The notes below the pieces were generated by a model, which worked only from the letters and a program-made list of their open reading frames with translations, ran no database searches and was not told the origin of the DNA. Below, in pieces: positions 46,598-55,443 of a DNA stretch of 64,000 nt. Position 1 is the first letter of the stretch; every line of letters begins with the position of its first letter. Made by a program: the position numbers and the translations under genes. This stretch comes from Flectobacillus sp. BAB-3569 (GTDB lineage: Bacteria > Bacteroidota > Bacteroidia > Cytophagales > Spirosomataceae), in assembly GCF_002270355.1 (NCBI RefSeq), contig NZ_NJFZ01000006.1:372001-436000 (forward strand). The letters are read 5' to 3'.

Positions 46598-47197
46598 ATG
46601 AAAAGAAAATTATATCAATATGGGATTTTGTTGGGACTTCTTATGAGTGTAAGTGCTTGCCGAAAAGATATGCGCTTATTCGACAAAGATGTACGCACAA
46701 CTTTAGAAGAGTTTGCTAAACAAAATCCTGAAACAAAGCTACAAGTAACTACACGTTTAGGAAACTTTACGATACAGCTATACGAAGGCACGCCATTACA
46801 CCGAGCGAACTTTGTTCGTCTGGTAAAAGGTGGGTATTATACCGATTTATTCTTTTATCGAGTTGTCTATGAAACAGCTATTCAAGGAGGTGCCGAATGG
46901 ATGTATCGCCTCGACTATGATTTACCCACCGAAGTAGATACCTCTAAGTTTCGACACAAGCGTGGTGCAGTGGCTATGGCACAATACGACCCAAGTATGA
47001 ACCCTGAAGGCAACACTTCAGCAAGTGAGTTTTTTATTATCACAAATGCGGAGGAAGCTCGCAAATTTGATGGCATTTACACGGTAGTTGGAGAGGTAAC
47101 AGAAGGAATGGATGTGGTCGATAAAATTAAAGAGGCAAGAGCTTTCAACGAAAAACCTGTCGATCCCGTAAAGTTTTCTATTCGTATTCTTGAATAA
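46598..47197 (+). CDS. Cyclophilin-type peptidyl-prolyl isomerase lipoprotein
   Basis: A 199-residue protein. Signal peptide with lipobox LLMSVSAC (Cys21) followed by about 35 residues of spacer, then a cyclophilin domain: TRLGNFTIQLYEGTPLHRANF, YTDLFFYRVVYETAIQGGA, GAVAMAQYD, SEFFIITN and FDGIYTVVGEVTEGMDVVDKI. It should be a periplasmic, lipid-anchored folding catalyst. The active-site arginine region FYRVV is conserved; the usual FxMxxQxGD is degenerate (YETAIQGGAE). Convergent with the XRE gene across a long hairpin. Confidence 0.87.
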   Translation: MKRKLYQYGILLGLLMSVSACRKDMRLFDKDVRTTLEEFAKQNPETKLQVTTRLGNFTIQLYEGTPLHRANFVRLVKGGYYTDLFFYRVVYETAIQGGAEWMYRLDYDLPTEVDTSKFRHKRGAVAMAQYDPSMNPEGNTSASEFFIITNAEEARKFDGIYTVVGEVTEGMDVVDKIKEARAFNEKPVDPVKFSIRILE

Positions 47198-47227
47198 GAA
47201 ACAATTGGGAGTTGTGAATGTAAAGTG

Positions 47228-47285
47228 TTGATTGATAGATTTTTAGTAGCTTTAGTGCTAAAGCTGCTAAAAATCTGTCAATCAA
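47228..47285. terminator. Long bidirectional hairpin terminator
   Basis: A 27-bp stem (47228-47254 with 47259-47285) with two G-T pairs and a 4-base loop gtgc, between convergent cyclophilin and XRE genes. It has short T/A tracts rather than a strong T-run. Confidence 0.7.
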
Positions 47286-47334
47286 TATTTTGCTGAGAGC
47301 TCATAGCTGAATGCCACATAGTTGAATTTGGCTA

Positions 47335-47712
47335 TTAAAAACCAATCGGCTCTCGTTGTTTTTGCTGAAGAATACGATAGGCTTCTAAATACAATTGTTG
47401 TTCAAATTTTTCTTTCCAAAACTTGAGTTCTACTTCCAAGCGGAGGTTTTCAGCTTTAAGATGTTTGATTTCCTCTAACACAGTATCTACTTGTGGAGAT
47501 ACGGACAATTCGTTTTCTCCCCAAAGTACAGGTAGATCCAATACTTTGGATAAATCTTGAGCACGCTTGATACTAAGTTCAGTTTTGCCTCGCTCAATGT
47601 CGCCATAAGCAGTGGTCGAAATACCTAGCATATCGGCTACGTTTTCTTGTGAAAGCCCTTTGAGTACACGAGCTTTTCGGATTTTATCAGGAATAGAATC
47701 TTGTTGTTTCAT
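47335..47712 (-). CDS. XRE-family HTH regulator with C-terminal coiled coil
   Basis: A 125-residue regulator. HTH_3 domain at about 8-65: IRKARVLKGLSQENVADMLG and ISTTAYGDIERGKTELSIKR. Residues about 75-120 form a predicted coiled coil (VLEEIKHLKAENLRLEVELKFWKEK), likely for dimerisation. An inverted repeat ttagtcga ... tcgactaa lies 50-98 bases upstream of its start and is a candidate operator. No toxin gene is adjacent, so an antitoxin role is not supported. Target unknown. Confidence 0.88.
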   Translation of the reverse strand: MKQQDSIPDKIRKARVLKGLSQENVADMLGISTTAYGDIERGKTELSIKRAQDLSKVLDLPVLWGENELSVSPQVDTVLEEIKHLKAENLRLEVELKFWKEKFEQQLYLEAYRILQQKQREPIGF

Positions 47713-48086
47713 ATACCTTATTAGGTTGAGTTGGTTACGATGGACTAAGAAATAAATTTGGTTAGTCGAGTAAAATTTTATGAAAAAATATCCACTTTAC
47801 CTTCGACTAATTAATCTAATAGCTCAATTTATATAATCCTTTGATTTACAAGAAGGTATTTTAAATACTTTTTGAGATACAAAAAAAATAGCATGCGAAA
47901 TCGTATTTTCCGAGAATTTATCTGAAAATCTGATTAGGATTTTTTCATAGATTTTGCATCTTTGTTTAAAAGAACTACCTCTTAGTTGCAAAACACTGTA
48001 AGATGACTTGAAAGTTCAACGACAATGTGCCTCGAACCATTTTACAGATTTTGAAGTTTACAGTTTAAAATAACGGTTATAAAATT
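47713..48086. other. Divergent XRE-clpP intergenic region
   Basis: A 374-base gap with the inverted repeat at 47762-47810. A possible clpP promoter box, gcatctttg at 47955-47963, is near the TAnnTTTG consensus but has a C for the T. No gene. Confidence 0.5.
47762..47810. promoter_or_regulatory. Inverted repeat, candidate operator for the XRE regulator
   Basis: ttagtcga (47762-47769) and tcgactaa (47803-47810) are perfect complements; gtaaa (47770-47774) and tttac (47796-47800) extend the symmetry. Widely spaced half-sites upstream of an XRE gene suggest autoregulation. Confidence 0.4.
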
Positions 48087-48794
48087 ATGTTTCACAAAGA
48101 TTTAAGTTCAGAAGAATTCAGAAAATATGCTGTTCATCACAGAGGTTTGAATGGCTTAGCAGTAGATCAGTACATGAATCAGATAGGTGGGCAGAGCCGT
48201 CCATTTATTGAAGACATGACTCAATATATCATTGAAGAGCGCCCAATGCGTTTTGCTCAAATCGACGTATTCTCACGTTTGATTATGGACCGTATTATTT
48301 TTATGGGTGTTCCTGTAGATGATTATATGGCTAATATCATTGTAGCACAAATGTTGTTTATGGAGTCGACAGACGCTCGTAAAGACATTATGATGTATAT
48401 CAACAGCCCAGGTGGTTCGGTATATGCTGGTTTGGGTATTTATGATACTATGCAGTATATCCGCCCTGATGTAGCTACGATTTGTACATCTTTAGCGGCG
48501 TCGATGGGTGCTGTATTATTGGCTGGTGGTGCAGCTGGTAAGCGTTCGGCTCTTCCTCATGCACGTATTATGATTCACCAACCATCAGGTGGAGCGCAAG
48601 GTCAGTCTCGTGATATTGAAATTACAGCTCGCGAAATCGTAAAAATTCGTAAAGAATTGTATGATATTTTGGCACAACACTCAGGAAAATCGTTTGAAGA
48701 AATCGAACGTGACTCTGATCGTGACTACTGGATGCGTGCTGAAGAAGCTAAAGAATATGGCTTAATCGATGAGATTCTTACTCGCGAACCGTAG
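48087..48794 (+). CDS. clpP: ATP-dependent Clp protease proteolytic subunit
   Basis: A 235-residue serine protease subunit. Catalytic triad: S139 (SLAASMGA), H164 (MIHQPSGG) and D213 ([13 protein letters not shown]). The oxyanion loop [10 protein letters not shown] is at about 106-114. The N-terminus is 25-30 residues longer than in E. coli ClpP and may be processed. Forms a tetradecamer with ClpX, encoded 250 bases downstream, to degrade misfolded or tagged proteins. Its own terminator lies between the two. Confidence 0.95.
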   Translation: MFHKDLSSEEFRKYAVHHRGLNGLAVDQYMNQIGGQSRPFIEDMTQYIIEERPMRFAQIDVFSRLIMDRIIFMGVPVDDYMANIIVAQMLFMESTDARKDIMMYINSPGGSVYAGLGIYDTMQYIRPDVATICTSLAASMGAVLLAGGAAGKRSALPHARIMIHQPSGGAQGQSRDIEITAREIVKIRKELYDILAQHSGKSFEEIERDSDRDYWMRAEEAKEYGLIDEILTREP

Positions 48795-48852
48795 TTGATT
48801 GGACATATTTGTTGATTTACGAAAATTTTGCTTTTGACGTAAATCACCATAT

Positions 48853-48892
48853 AAATGCTTACTCCTTTAGGATAGGGGTAAGCATTTTTAGT
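48853..48892 (+). terminator. Rho-independent terminator
   Basis: A 13-bp stem (48853-48865 with 48875-48887, one G-T pair) and a 9-base loop with a T-run at 48885-48889, after clpP. Partial read-through to clpX is possible. Confidence 0.8.
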
Positions 48893-49045
48893 ATAAATTC
48901 AGTACTTTTGTGAATGGTTGAACCAAACAGTTGCCTGAAGTACGTTGAAACAACTGCCATTGTGGGAACCCTTCTTTTTCAAATTGTATTTTACAAGAGT
49001 TGAGATATAGTAACAATCACACAACTCTCTTATTTTTTACATAGA

Positions 49046-50305
49046 ATGAAACAACAACAACAGCCTCATTGTACGCTATGTGGTCGTGGCCAAAAAGATG
49101 TGCCATTGCTATTACAAGGTATGGAGGGTCATGTATGTAGTGAATGTGTCACTCAGGCTTATCAGGTAGTGCAGCAAGAAGCTAATCCTTCGTCACGTAG
49201 CTTTAAGGGTGACAAAAAGAAAGGTGGAGCTCGCTTCGAATTGGTAAAGCCGATTGAGATGAAAAAGTATCTTGACCAATATGTAATTGGACAAGATGAG
49301 GCAAAAAAACACCTTTGCGTAGCTGTTTATAACCACTACAAAAGATTGATGCAACCTAAAACGGATGATGATGTACAGATTGAAAAATCTAATATCATCA
49401 TGGTAGGTGAAACAGGAACAGGGAAAACGTATTTGGCTCGTACGATTGCCAAAATGCTTCAAGTACCTTTCTGTATTGCCGATGCTACTGTGATTACCGA
49501 AGCAGGTTATGTGGGTGAAGACGTAGAAAGTATCCTGACTCGTTTGTTGCAAGCAGCAGATTATGATGTTGCTAAAGCCGAAATGGGTATTGTCTTCATT
49601 GATGAAATAGATAAAATTGCACGTAAGTCCGACAACCCATCAATTACACGTGATGTATCGGGTGAAGGAGTACAACAAGCGCTATTGAAACTATTGGAAG
49701 GGGCTGTTGTAAACTGCCCGCCACAAGGAGGTCGTAAGCACCCAGAGCAAAAAATGATTGCGGTAAATACCGAGAATATCTTGTTTATCTGTGGTGGTGC
49801 ATTTGACGGTATCCAACGCCATATTGCTAATCGCTTGAATACTCAGCCAGTAGGTTTTAAGAAAGGTGCTAATTTTGTGGATGAATTTGACGAACAGAAT
49901 TTGTTACGTTATGTTTCTTCTCAAGACTTAAAATCATTTGGCTTGATTCCTGAATTGTTGGGACGTTTGCCAGTGCTTACTTCATTGAATCCATTGGATG
50001 CAGAAACATTACTTTCGATATTGAAAGAGCCTAAAAATGCAATTACAAAGCAATATGAAAAGCTTTTCAAAATGGAAGATATCGATATTCATTTTGATGA
50101 CGACGCTTTGTTGTATATTGTCGAACAAGCAATGGAGTTTAAATTAGGGGCTCGTGGTTTGCGCTCGATTTGTGAAGCCATTATCACCGATGCGATGTTT
50201 GAGCTACCTTCTCAAGATGAAATTAAAGAATTTAATGTAACACTTGAATATGCGCGCTCTAAGTTTGAAAAAGCGGCTTTGCATAGAATGAAGAAGGTTG
50301 CATAA
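49046..50305 (+). CDS. clpX: ATP-dependent Clp protease ATP-binding subunit ClpX
   Basis: A 419-residue AAA+ unfoldase. Zinc-binding domain with C9, C12, C31 and C34; Walker A GETGTGKT (121-128); pore loop GYVG (154-157); Walker B VFIDEID (183-189); RKH loop (230-232); the ClpP-docking loop is VGF at 269-271, a variant of the IGF motif; sensor [10 protein letters not shown] and C-terminal ARGLRSI. Unfolds substrates and feeds them to ClpP. The preceding clpP gene is followed by a terminator, so clpX may also have its own promoter. Confidence 0.96.
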   Translation: MKQQQQPHCTLCGRGQKDVPLLLQGMEGHVCSECVTQAYQVVQQEANPSSRSFKGDKKKGGARFELVKPIEMKKYLDQYVIGQDEAKKHLCVAVYNHYKRLMQPKTDDDVQIEKSNIIMVGETGTGKTYLARTIAKMLQVPFCIADATVITEAGYVGEDVESILTRLLQAADYDVAKAEMGIVFIDEIDKIARKSDNPSITRDVSGEGVQQALLKLLEGAVVNCPPQGGRKHPEQKMIAVNTENILFICGGAFDGIQRHIANRLNTQPVGFKKGANFVDEFDEQNLLRYVSSQDLKSFGLIPELLGRLPVLTSLNPLDAETLLSILKEPKNAITKQYEKLFKMEDIDIHFDDDALLYIVEQAMEFKLGARGLRSICEAIITDAMFELPSQDEIKEFNVTLEYARSKFEKAALHRMKKVA

Positions 50306-50317
50306 AAATAAATTACG

Positions 50318-50347
50318 AATCCCCGAACACATTGTTTGGGGATTTTT
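50318..50347 (+). terminator. Rho-independent terminator
   Basis: A 12-bp stem (50318-50329 with 50333-50344, one G-T pair), a 3-base loop, then tttttt. Ends clpX. Confidence 0.9.
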
Positions 50348-50464
50348 TGTTATATAGTAATATTAGCTTTGTGCTTTTGGGAAAAAAATTAGGATTGAGT
50401 TTTTTCAAATTCATAATCTCTTTTTAGCATCTCAAATGCTACTTTATAAAGAGCGAAGGTATTT

Positions 50465-50515
50465 TCCATATTTCCGAAATCAGAAATCCCCAATCCATAA
50501 TAGCTAATAGCCATT
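50465..50515 (-). repeat. Repeat family A, copy 5 (partial)
   Basis: tttccgaaatcagaaatcccc and aatccataatagc match the reverse of the family A left arm. Only about 50 bases remain. Confidence 0.55.
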
Positions 50516-50540
50516 CAATTATTCTCAAAACATTACGGAT

Positions 50541-51266
50541 ATGATACAGAAAAAAGTAGTAGTATTATTACATGGGTTTGGTGAAGACTCGACCGTATGG
50601 TTGGGAATAGTCCCTTACTTACAAAAGAGTTTACTGGTATTTACGCCAGATTATGCCAAGGAAACATCCTTGAAAACAATGGAAGATTATGCCGATTTTG
50701 TAGCAAAACAGTTACAAGATGCCGGGGTAAGCCAATGCACTATGATTGGGCACTCGATGGGAGGGTATATCGCTTTGGCATTTGCTGAGAAGTACCCTGA
50801 CATGATTACTGGATTAGGTCTATTTCACTCCACAGCTTATAGCGATTCGGACGAAAGGAAAGCATTACGTTTGAAAAATGTTGATTTCTTGAAAACGTAT
50901 GGGACGGAGGTTTTTATCAAAAACTTTACCCCAAATCTCTATAGCGAAGAGTTTAATGCTCAAAACCCAGAGGTAGTACAAAAGCATATCGACTATTCGT
51001 CTCAATTACCAGTGGAAGCCTTGATGGTGGCTATGGATGCAATGCGTATTCGCCCAGATCGTAGAGAGGTATTAACCAATGCCAAGTATCCTGTGATGAT
51101 GATTATTGGCAAAAAAGATAAAAGTATTCCTGTGGCAGATGCACTTGAGCAATTGGCTTTGGCAGGCAATACGAGCTCATTGGTACTCGATACTGTTGGG
51201 CACATGGGCATGTACGAAGAGCCAGAAGAGTGTGTAAGATTTATCAAGAAATTCTTGTTGAAGTAG
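50541..51266 (+). CDS. Alpha/beta hydrolase
   Basis: A 241-residue alpha/beta hydrolase. VVVLLHGFGED is the oxyanion strand, nucleophile Ser in GHSMGGY, acid Asp in GKKDKSIP, and catalytic His in VGHMGMYEE near residue 222. No signal peptide, so cytoplasmic. The family is broad (esterases, epoxide hydrolases, C-C hydrolases); substrate unknown. Monocistronic. Confidence 0.9.
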   Translation: MIQKKVVVLLHGFGEDSTVWLGIVPYLQKSLLVFTPDYAKETSLKTMEDYADFVAKQLQDAGVSQCTMIGHSMGGYIALAFAEKYPDMITGLGLFHSTAYSDSDERKALRLKNVDFLKTYGTEVFIKNFTPNLYSEEFNAQNPEVVQKHIDYSSQLPVEALMVAMDAMRIRPDRREVLTNAKYPVMMIIGKKDKSIPVADALEQLALAGNTSSLVLDTVGHMGMYEEPEECVRFIKKFLLK

Positions 51267-51378
51267 GTTATATGTTACTCGATAGAGCTTTAGGCATTAG
51301 GCGGAATAGCCTCCATGAATTCGTGAGAAATTTATTGCCGATAGCTCATAGCTGAAAGCCAATAGCCCAATAATTGCC

Positions 51379-51420
51379 AAACAGAAAAAGCTGACTCTTT
51401 CGAGCCAGCTTTTTCTGTTT
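51379..51420. terminator. Terminator hairpin after alpha/beta hydrolase
   Basis: A 15-bp perfect stem (51379-51393 with 51406-51420) that continues inward after one A-C mismatch (ctgactc/gagccag). A T-run is inside the right arm and at its end. The rest of the gap 51267-51378 has gctcatagctgaaagcc-type words also seen at 47297-47310. Confidence 0.85.
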
Positions 51421-51436
51421 GTGCAATTATATGAGA

Positions 51437-51550
51437 TTAGAATTTATCCCAGAAAAGTTTTGTATTGATTTTGTCCGCATCTATTGTTGTTGAAGCAGCT
51501 TTCCAGTTTAACTCAATATCCTGAATTTTTAAGCCAAAGAGAAAAAATGG
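51437..51550 (-). pseudogene. Possible gene remnant (C-terminal fragment)
   Basis: Between the hydrolase terminator and ade, the minus strand is open for 37 codons from just after an in-frame stop at 51551-51553 to a TAA at 51437-51439. It reads FGLKIQDIELNWKAAS then TTIDADKINTKLFWDKF, which looks like real protein rather than noise, but there is no ATG. It may be the end of a deleted gene or a very small gene with an unusual start. Identity unknown. Confidence 0.35.
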
Positions 51551-51577
51551 CTAACGTTTAGTTTTGTTTCGATGAAG

Positions 51578-53224
51578 TTATACTTCCAAAGATGTCAACT
51601 CAAAGCGCTCGCCATCAAAAAGGCCGAGGTCTGAAAGCTTCAAATTTGGAATAACTAGGAGTGCCATAAATGAAAGACTCATAAAGGGTGATTTCAGGTT
51701 GGTTCCTAATTGTTTTGCATATTTATCAATTTCCGAATAATTATTTGCTATATCATAGCCATTTTCTCCTGACATAAGTCCAGCAATCGGTAATGGAAGT
51801 ATTTTATTTTGTCCGTCACCCGACACTGCTGATACGCCACCTTGTACCTCAATGATTAGGTTTACAGCATCAGATATGGCTTGTTCGTCGACGCCAACTA
51901 CCACAATATTATGCGAATCGTGGGCCACAGACGAGGCAATAGCGCCTGATTTTAATCCGAAATTTTTTATAAAACCAATCGCTGGAGAGGCATCTTTATA
52001 GCGATTTACTACCGCAATTTTCAAAATATCTCGCTCAACATCCGAAACAATCGCACCATTTACGACCTTCGCTTGGTGCTCAGACTTCAAAGTTATCAAT
52101 TGTCCATCTAGTACTTCTATGACTTTAATCATAGCATTATCAGGATTTTGCGCATTTACTACAAAATCTTCAGAAGTCTTTAACGAACAACTAAATTGGT
52201 TTTGTATTTCACTACTAAGATTTTGAATAAATGACTCTCTATGCTCTGCAATTTTTTCACCATTCAAATAGGTCGCCAAAATGTTAAAAGCAATAGGGTT
52301 GTCTATCAACACAAAATCGGCTGGGTCGTTTGCTCGCAACAGGCCTACTGGCAATTGGTAATGCAATACAGGATTGACACAAGCTACTTGCAAAATCTCA
52401 AACAATAAATCTGGATATAATGCCAATGCTCGCTTCACTAGCTCGTTGATATGCCCTTCCACTAAATTGTCGGGATGTTTATCATCTGAACAAAACATCA
52501 TATTGTGGTAGTGCTCAGGCAATAGTCCAATTAAGGCATCAAAATTTTTGGCTGCAGACCCTTCACGAATCAGGATTTTCATGCCATATTTGAGTTTATC
52601 GAGTGCCTCTTCGGCTGTAAAACATTCATGGTCTGTTTGACAACCAGCTTCTATATAGCGTTTGGCTGCTTCTCCTCTCAAGCCGGGGGCGTGACCATCT
52701 ACGGGTTTGTTGTAATGTTGTGCCAAGCTAATTTTAGACAACATATCGGGGTCTCCGTTTAATACCCCAGGGAAATTCATGACTTCAGCCAAATAACCAA
52801 CTTCTGGATAGTTATCAAATAAATAGGCAATATCTTCGGGTGTAATAGTTGCTCCCGCAGTTTCAAAAGTGGTAGCAGGAACACATGAGGGTGCCCCAAA
52901 ACAAAACTTAAAAGGTACTTGGCGGGCATTTTCAATCATGTATTCCACGCCTTTTACTCCTAAGACATTACCAATTTCGTGTGGATCCGAGATTGTCGAA
53001 ACAGTACCGTGTACCACCGCCAGTCTGGCAAACTGTACTGGTGTAAGCATTGAGCTTTCGATGTGCACGTGTGCATCCACAAAACCTGGGAGAATATAAG
53101 GTGTATTGGGTTGGGGAGTTGAAGCTAATTCAATGATTTCTTTGATATAACCGCCTTCAATCGTAATTTGACAGTAAGAAATATTTTTATCAAGTATGTT
53201 GATGAGGTTTGCTTGAATCTGCAT
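51578..53224 (-). CDS. ade: Adenine deaminase
   Basis: A 548-residue amidohydrolase: adenine to hypoxanthine plus ammonia. [17 protein letters not shown] (H52 and H54 are metal ligands) and [10 protein letters not shown] are near the N-terminus, followed by [15 protein letters not shown] and [33 protein letters not shown] with the metal-binding Asp. The C-terminal adenine-deaminase-specific domain includes [16 protein letters not shown] and [11 protein letters not shown]. Cytoplasmic purine salvage. Divergent from cmk. Confidence 0.95.
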   Translation of the reverse strand: MQIQANLINILDKNISYCQITIEGGYIKEIIELASTPQPNTPYILPGFVDAHVHIESSMLTPVQFARLAVVHGTVSTISDPHEIGNVLGVKGVEYMIENARQVPFKFCFGAPSCVPATTFETAGATITPEDIAYLFDNYPEVGYLAEVMNFPGVLNGDPDMLSKISLAQHYNKPVDGHAPGLRGEAAKRYIEAGCQTDHECFTAEEALDKLKYGMKILIREGSAAKNFDALIGLLPEHYHNMMFCSDDKHPDNLVEGHINELVKRALALYPDLLFEILQVACVNPVLHYQLPVGLLRANDPADFVLIDNPIAFNILATYLNGEKIAEHRESFIQNLSSEIQNQFSCSLKTSEDFVVNAQNPDNAMIKVIEVLDGQLITLKSEHQAKVVNGAIVSDVERDILKIAVVNRYKDASPAIGFIKNFGLKSGAIASSVAHDSHNIVVVGVDEQAISDAVNLIIEVQGGVSAVSGDGQNKILPLPIAGLMSGENGYDIANNYSEIDKYAKQLGTNLKSPFMSLSFMALLVIPNLKLSDLGLFDGERFELTSLEV

Positions 53225-53311
53225 AAGAGTATGGTTTTGATATTCAGATGTTTACAGAGTAAATGAGTTTAATCAACTTTTGTGATTCTCTCAACTCTGG
53301 TTCAAGTTACT

Positions 53312-53319
53312 TATCTTTG
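53312..53319 (+). promoter_or_regulatory. Candidate -7 box of the cmk promoter
   Basis: TATCTTTG is a full match to TAnnTTTG, 17 bases before the cmk ATG. A TTTTG at 53278-53282 is upstream but about 29 bases away, further than the usual spacing. Confidence 0.45.
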
Positions 53320-53336
53320 TACAAAATATCTATTCA

Positions 53337-54023
53337 ATGAAGAAAATCATTATTGCTCTCGACGGCTATTCAAGTTGTGGAAAAAGCACCACCGCAAAGC
53401 GCGTGGCAGCTCAATTAGGATACGCTTTTATTGACACAGGTGCGATGTATCGTGCCGTTAGTTTGTATTTTCATGAGCATCATATTAGCCTTACAAATCC
53501 CAAGGAAATTGAAAAGGCACTGAGCGAGATTCATATTTCATTTCAGTTCAACGAGCACCGTGGCGCAAGCGATGTGTACCTCAATGGGTTGAATGTGGAA
53601 GGTGAAATTCGTAAGATGTATATTTCGCAAATGGTAAGCGAAGTAAGCGCTATCACAATCGTACGAAAAGCCATGGTGGCCCAACAACAAAAAATGGGAA
53701 AAAGTCGTGGTGTAGTAATGGACGGTCGTGATATTGGAACAAAAGTATTTCCTGATGCCGAAGTCAAAGTGTTTATGACGGCCGACCCAGTGATTCGTGC
53801 CGAAAGACGTCAGTTGGAGCTTTTGCAAAAAGGAGAGATGATTGACCTCGAGGAAATTTTAGAGAACCTCAAGAAAAGAGATATTATCGATTCTACTCGT
53901 GAAGAGGGACCATTGGTACAAGCGGAGGATGCTATTTTGATGGATACCTCCTTTATGACTTTAGAAGAACAAGTAGACTTTGTGATTCAGTTGCACGATG
54001 CAAGAGTGGCACTCCTAGATTAA
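53337..54023 (+). CDS. cmk: Cytidylate kinase
   Basis: A 228-residue nucleoside monophosphate kinase: CMP or dCMP plus ATP to the diphosphate. P-loop ALDGYSSCGKSTTAKRVA (GYSSCGKS at 10-17), FIDTGAMYRAVSLYF, GRDIGTKVFPDAEVKVFMTADP and RAERRQLE are characteristic. Start ATG at 53337. A 16-bp terminator follows. Confidence 0.95.
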   Translation: MKKIIIALDGYSSCGKSTTAKRVAAQLGYAFIDTGAMYRAVSLYFHEHHISLTNPKEIEKALSEIHISFQFNEHRGASDVYLNGLNVEGEIRKMYISQMVSEVSAITIVRKAMVAQQQKMGKSRGVVMDGRDIGTKVFPDAEVKVFMTADPVIRAERRQLELLQKGEMIDLEEILENLKKRDIIDSTREEGPLVQAEDAILMDTSFMTLEEQVDFVIQLHDARVALLD

Positions 54024-54094
54024 TAGTAAAATATTGAACAATATAATCTTCGAAAACCATACAATACGATTGATAGTTATTACTTTAAATTACC

Positions 54095-54145
54095 AAACCA
54101 TTGATGCTGAATAGTCAAGAAGTTTTCAGTATCAATGGTTTTTAG
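54095..54145 (+). terminator. Rho-independent terminator
   Basis: A 16-bp stem (54095-54110 with 54126-54141, one G-T pair) and a 15-base loop; T-rich tail. Ends cmk. Confidence 0.85.
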
Positions 54146-54219
54146 TTTTTGAGAAAAATGTAGTCAATAGCGACTATCTGTGAAGAGAAAAACCTTTTTC
54201 TAGGTCTAATACTTTAGAA

Positions 54220-55314
54220 ATGACAACAAAACATTACGATTATTTATTGGTAGGACAAGGACTTGCGGGGTCTTTATTAGGGTATAGCTTGGCAAAGCGT
54301 GGGTATTCAATCATGGTATTGGACAATTACGAACAACCATCATCTTCGCGAGTTGCTGCTGGCATTTACAACCCTGTTACTGGACGTAAACTCGTAAAAA
54401 CATGGTTGGCGGATACGATTTTTCCTTTTCTCAAAACATATTATACCGAACTGGAAAAAGAGTTAGGGAAAAACTTCTTTCATCCGATGCAGATGTTTCG
54501 TCCGTTTCCTAATCAAGAAGTAAAGGATTTTCTTTTGCAAGAAACGGCTGTTGCCAATTATGGCGATTTTGGAAAATATCATACACCCGACGAATCCCTC
54601 AAAAGTGTGGTGAAAAGTGAGCTTGGAGGAGTAATGACAGATCATTCTGGATGGGTAGAACTGCCTCTGATGTTGGATGCTTTTCGAGAATATTTTGAAA
54701 AAAAACAATGTTTGCTGCAACACTTATTCGATTATCAGGGTCTTCATCTTGAAAACAATACTTACCAAGTAAATAGCGAATTGACGCTGACCTTCAATAA
54801 ATTAATTTTTTGTGAAGGTTTTTACGGACGTAATAACCCTTATTTTTCGTGGTTGCCGTTCAACCCCGTAAAAGGAGAAGTGCTTCGAGTAAAGTTTAAA
54901 GAAGAAATTTCCTTGAAAGAAATGGTTAACCAAGGCGTCTTTGTGATACCACTTCCCAACGGACGAGCAAGGGTTGGCGCTACTTACAGTTGGCACGACT
55001 TGGATTGGATACCAACCGAAAAAGGAAGAGCCGACCTATTGGAAAAATACAATAAGCTCATGTTGGCAGACATTGAAGTGGAGGAGCAACTCGCAGGGGT
55101 ACGTCCTGCTACCAAAGACCGTCGTCCCATTGTGGGTTTACATCCAGTACATACCAATTTGGGGGTATTTAATGGATTAGGTTCAAAAGGTGTTTCATTA
55201 GCGCCATATTTTGCCGAACAATTTGTTGACTTTTTGGTCAATAAAAAAGAACTTGACTCAGAAGTCAATATAAATCGTTTTGGTTCGTTATATTTAGGCC
55301 AAAAGCAATCTTAA
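54220..55314 (+). CDS. FAD-dependent oxidoreductase (DAO family)
   Basis: A 364-residue D-amino-acid-oxidase/glycine-oxidase-like flavoprotein. Dinucleotide-binding start YDYLLVGQGLAGSLLGYSLAKRG; SSRVAAGIYNPVTGRK follows; the C-terminal GVRPATKDRRPIVGLHP and FNGLGSKGVSLAPY contribute to the FAD site. Related proteins oxidise amino acids or tRNA wobble substrates; the actual substrate is not clear. No signal peptide. Independent gene between cmk and the large envelope protein. Confidence 0.85.
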   Translation: MTTKHYDYLLVGQGLAGSLLGYSLAKRGYSIMVLDNYEQPSSSRVAAGIYNPVTGRKLVKTWLADTIFPFLKTYYTELEKELGKNFFHPMQMFRPFPNQEVKDFLLQETAVANYGDFGKYHTPDESLKSVVKSELGGVMTDHSGWVELPLMLDAFREYFEKKQCLLQHLFDYQGLHLENNTYQVNSELTLTFNKLIFCEGFYGRNNPYFSWLPFNPVKGEVLRVKFKEEISLKEMVNQGVFVIPLPNGRARVGATYSWHDLDWIPTEKGRADLLEKYNKLMLADIEVEEQLAGVRPATKDRRPIVGLHPVHTNLGVFNGLGSKGVSLAPYFAEQFVDFLVNKKELDSEVNINRFGSLYLGQKQS

Positions 55315-55443
55315 GAAGTTACTCTAGGCGATAAGCAATATGCGCTAAGCTTGGATTTGTGAAGGATAATCCAATAAGTTTGGTTCTCTAATACCACATA
55401 ATTTTAAGCTTTTCGTAGCAACAATACCCAAGCTGAATCAACA

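Noticed and set aside
47290-51375. Short shared words of the type gctcatagctgaa(a/t)gcc at 47297-47312 and 51345-51361
   Set aside because: Too short and too few in this window to define a repeat family; may be part of a larger family elsewhere.
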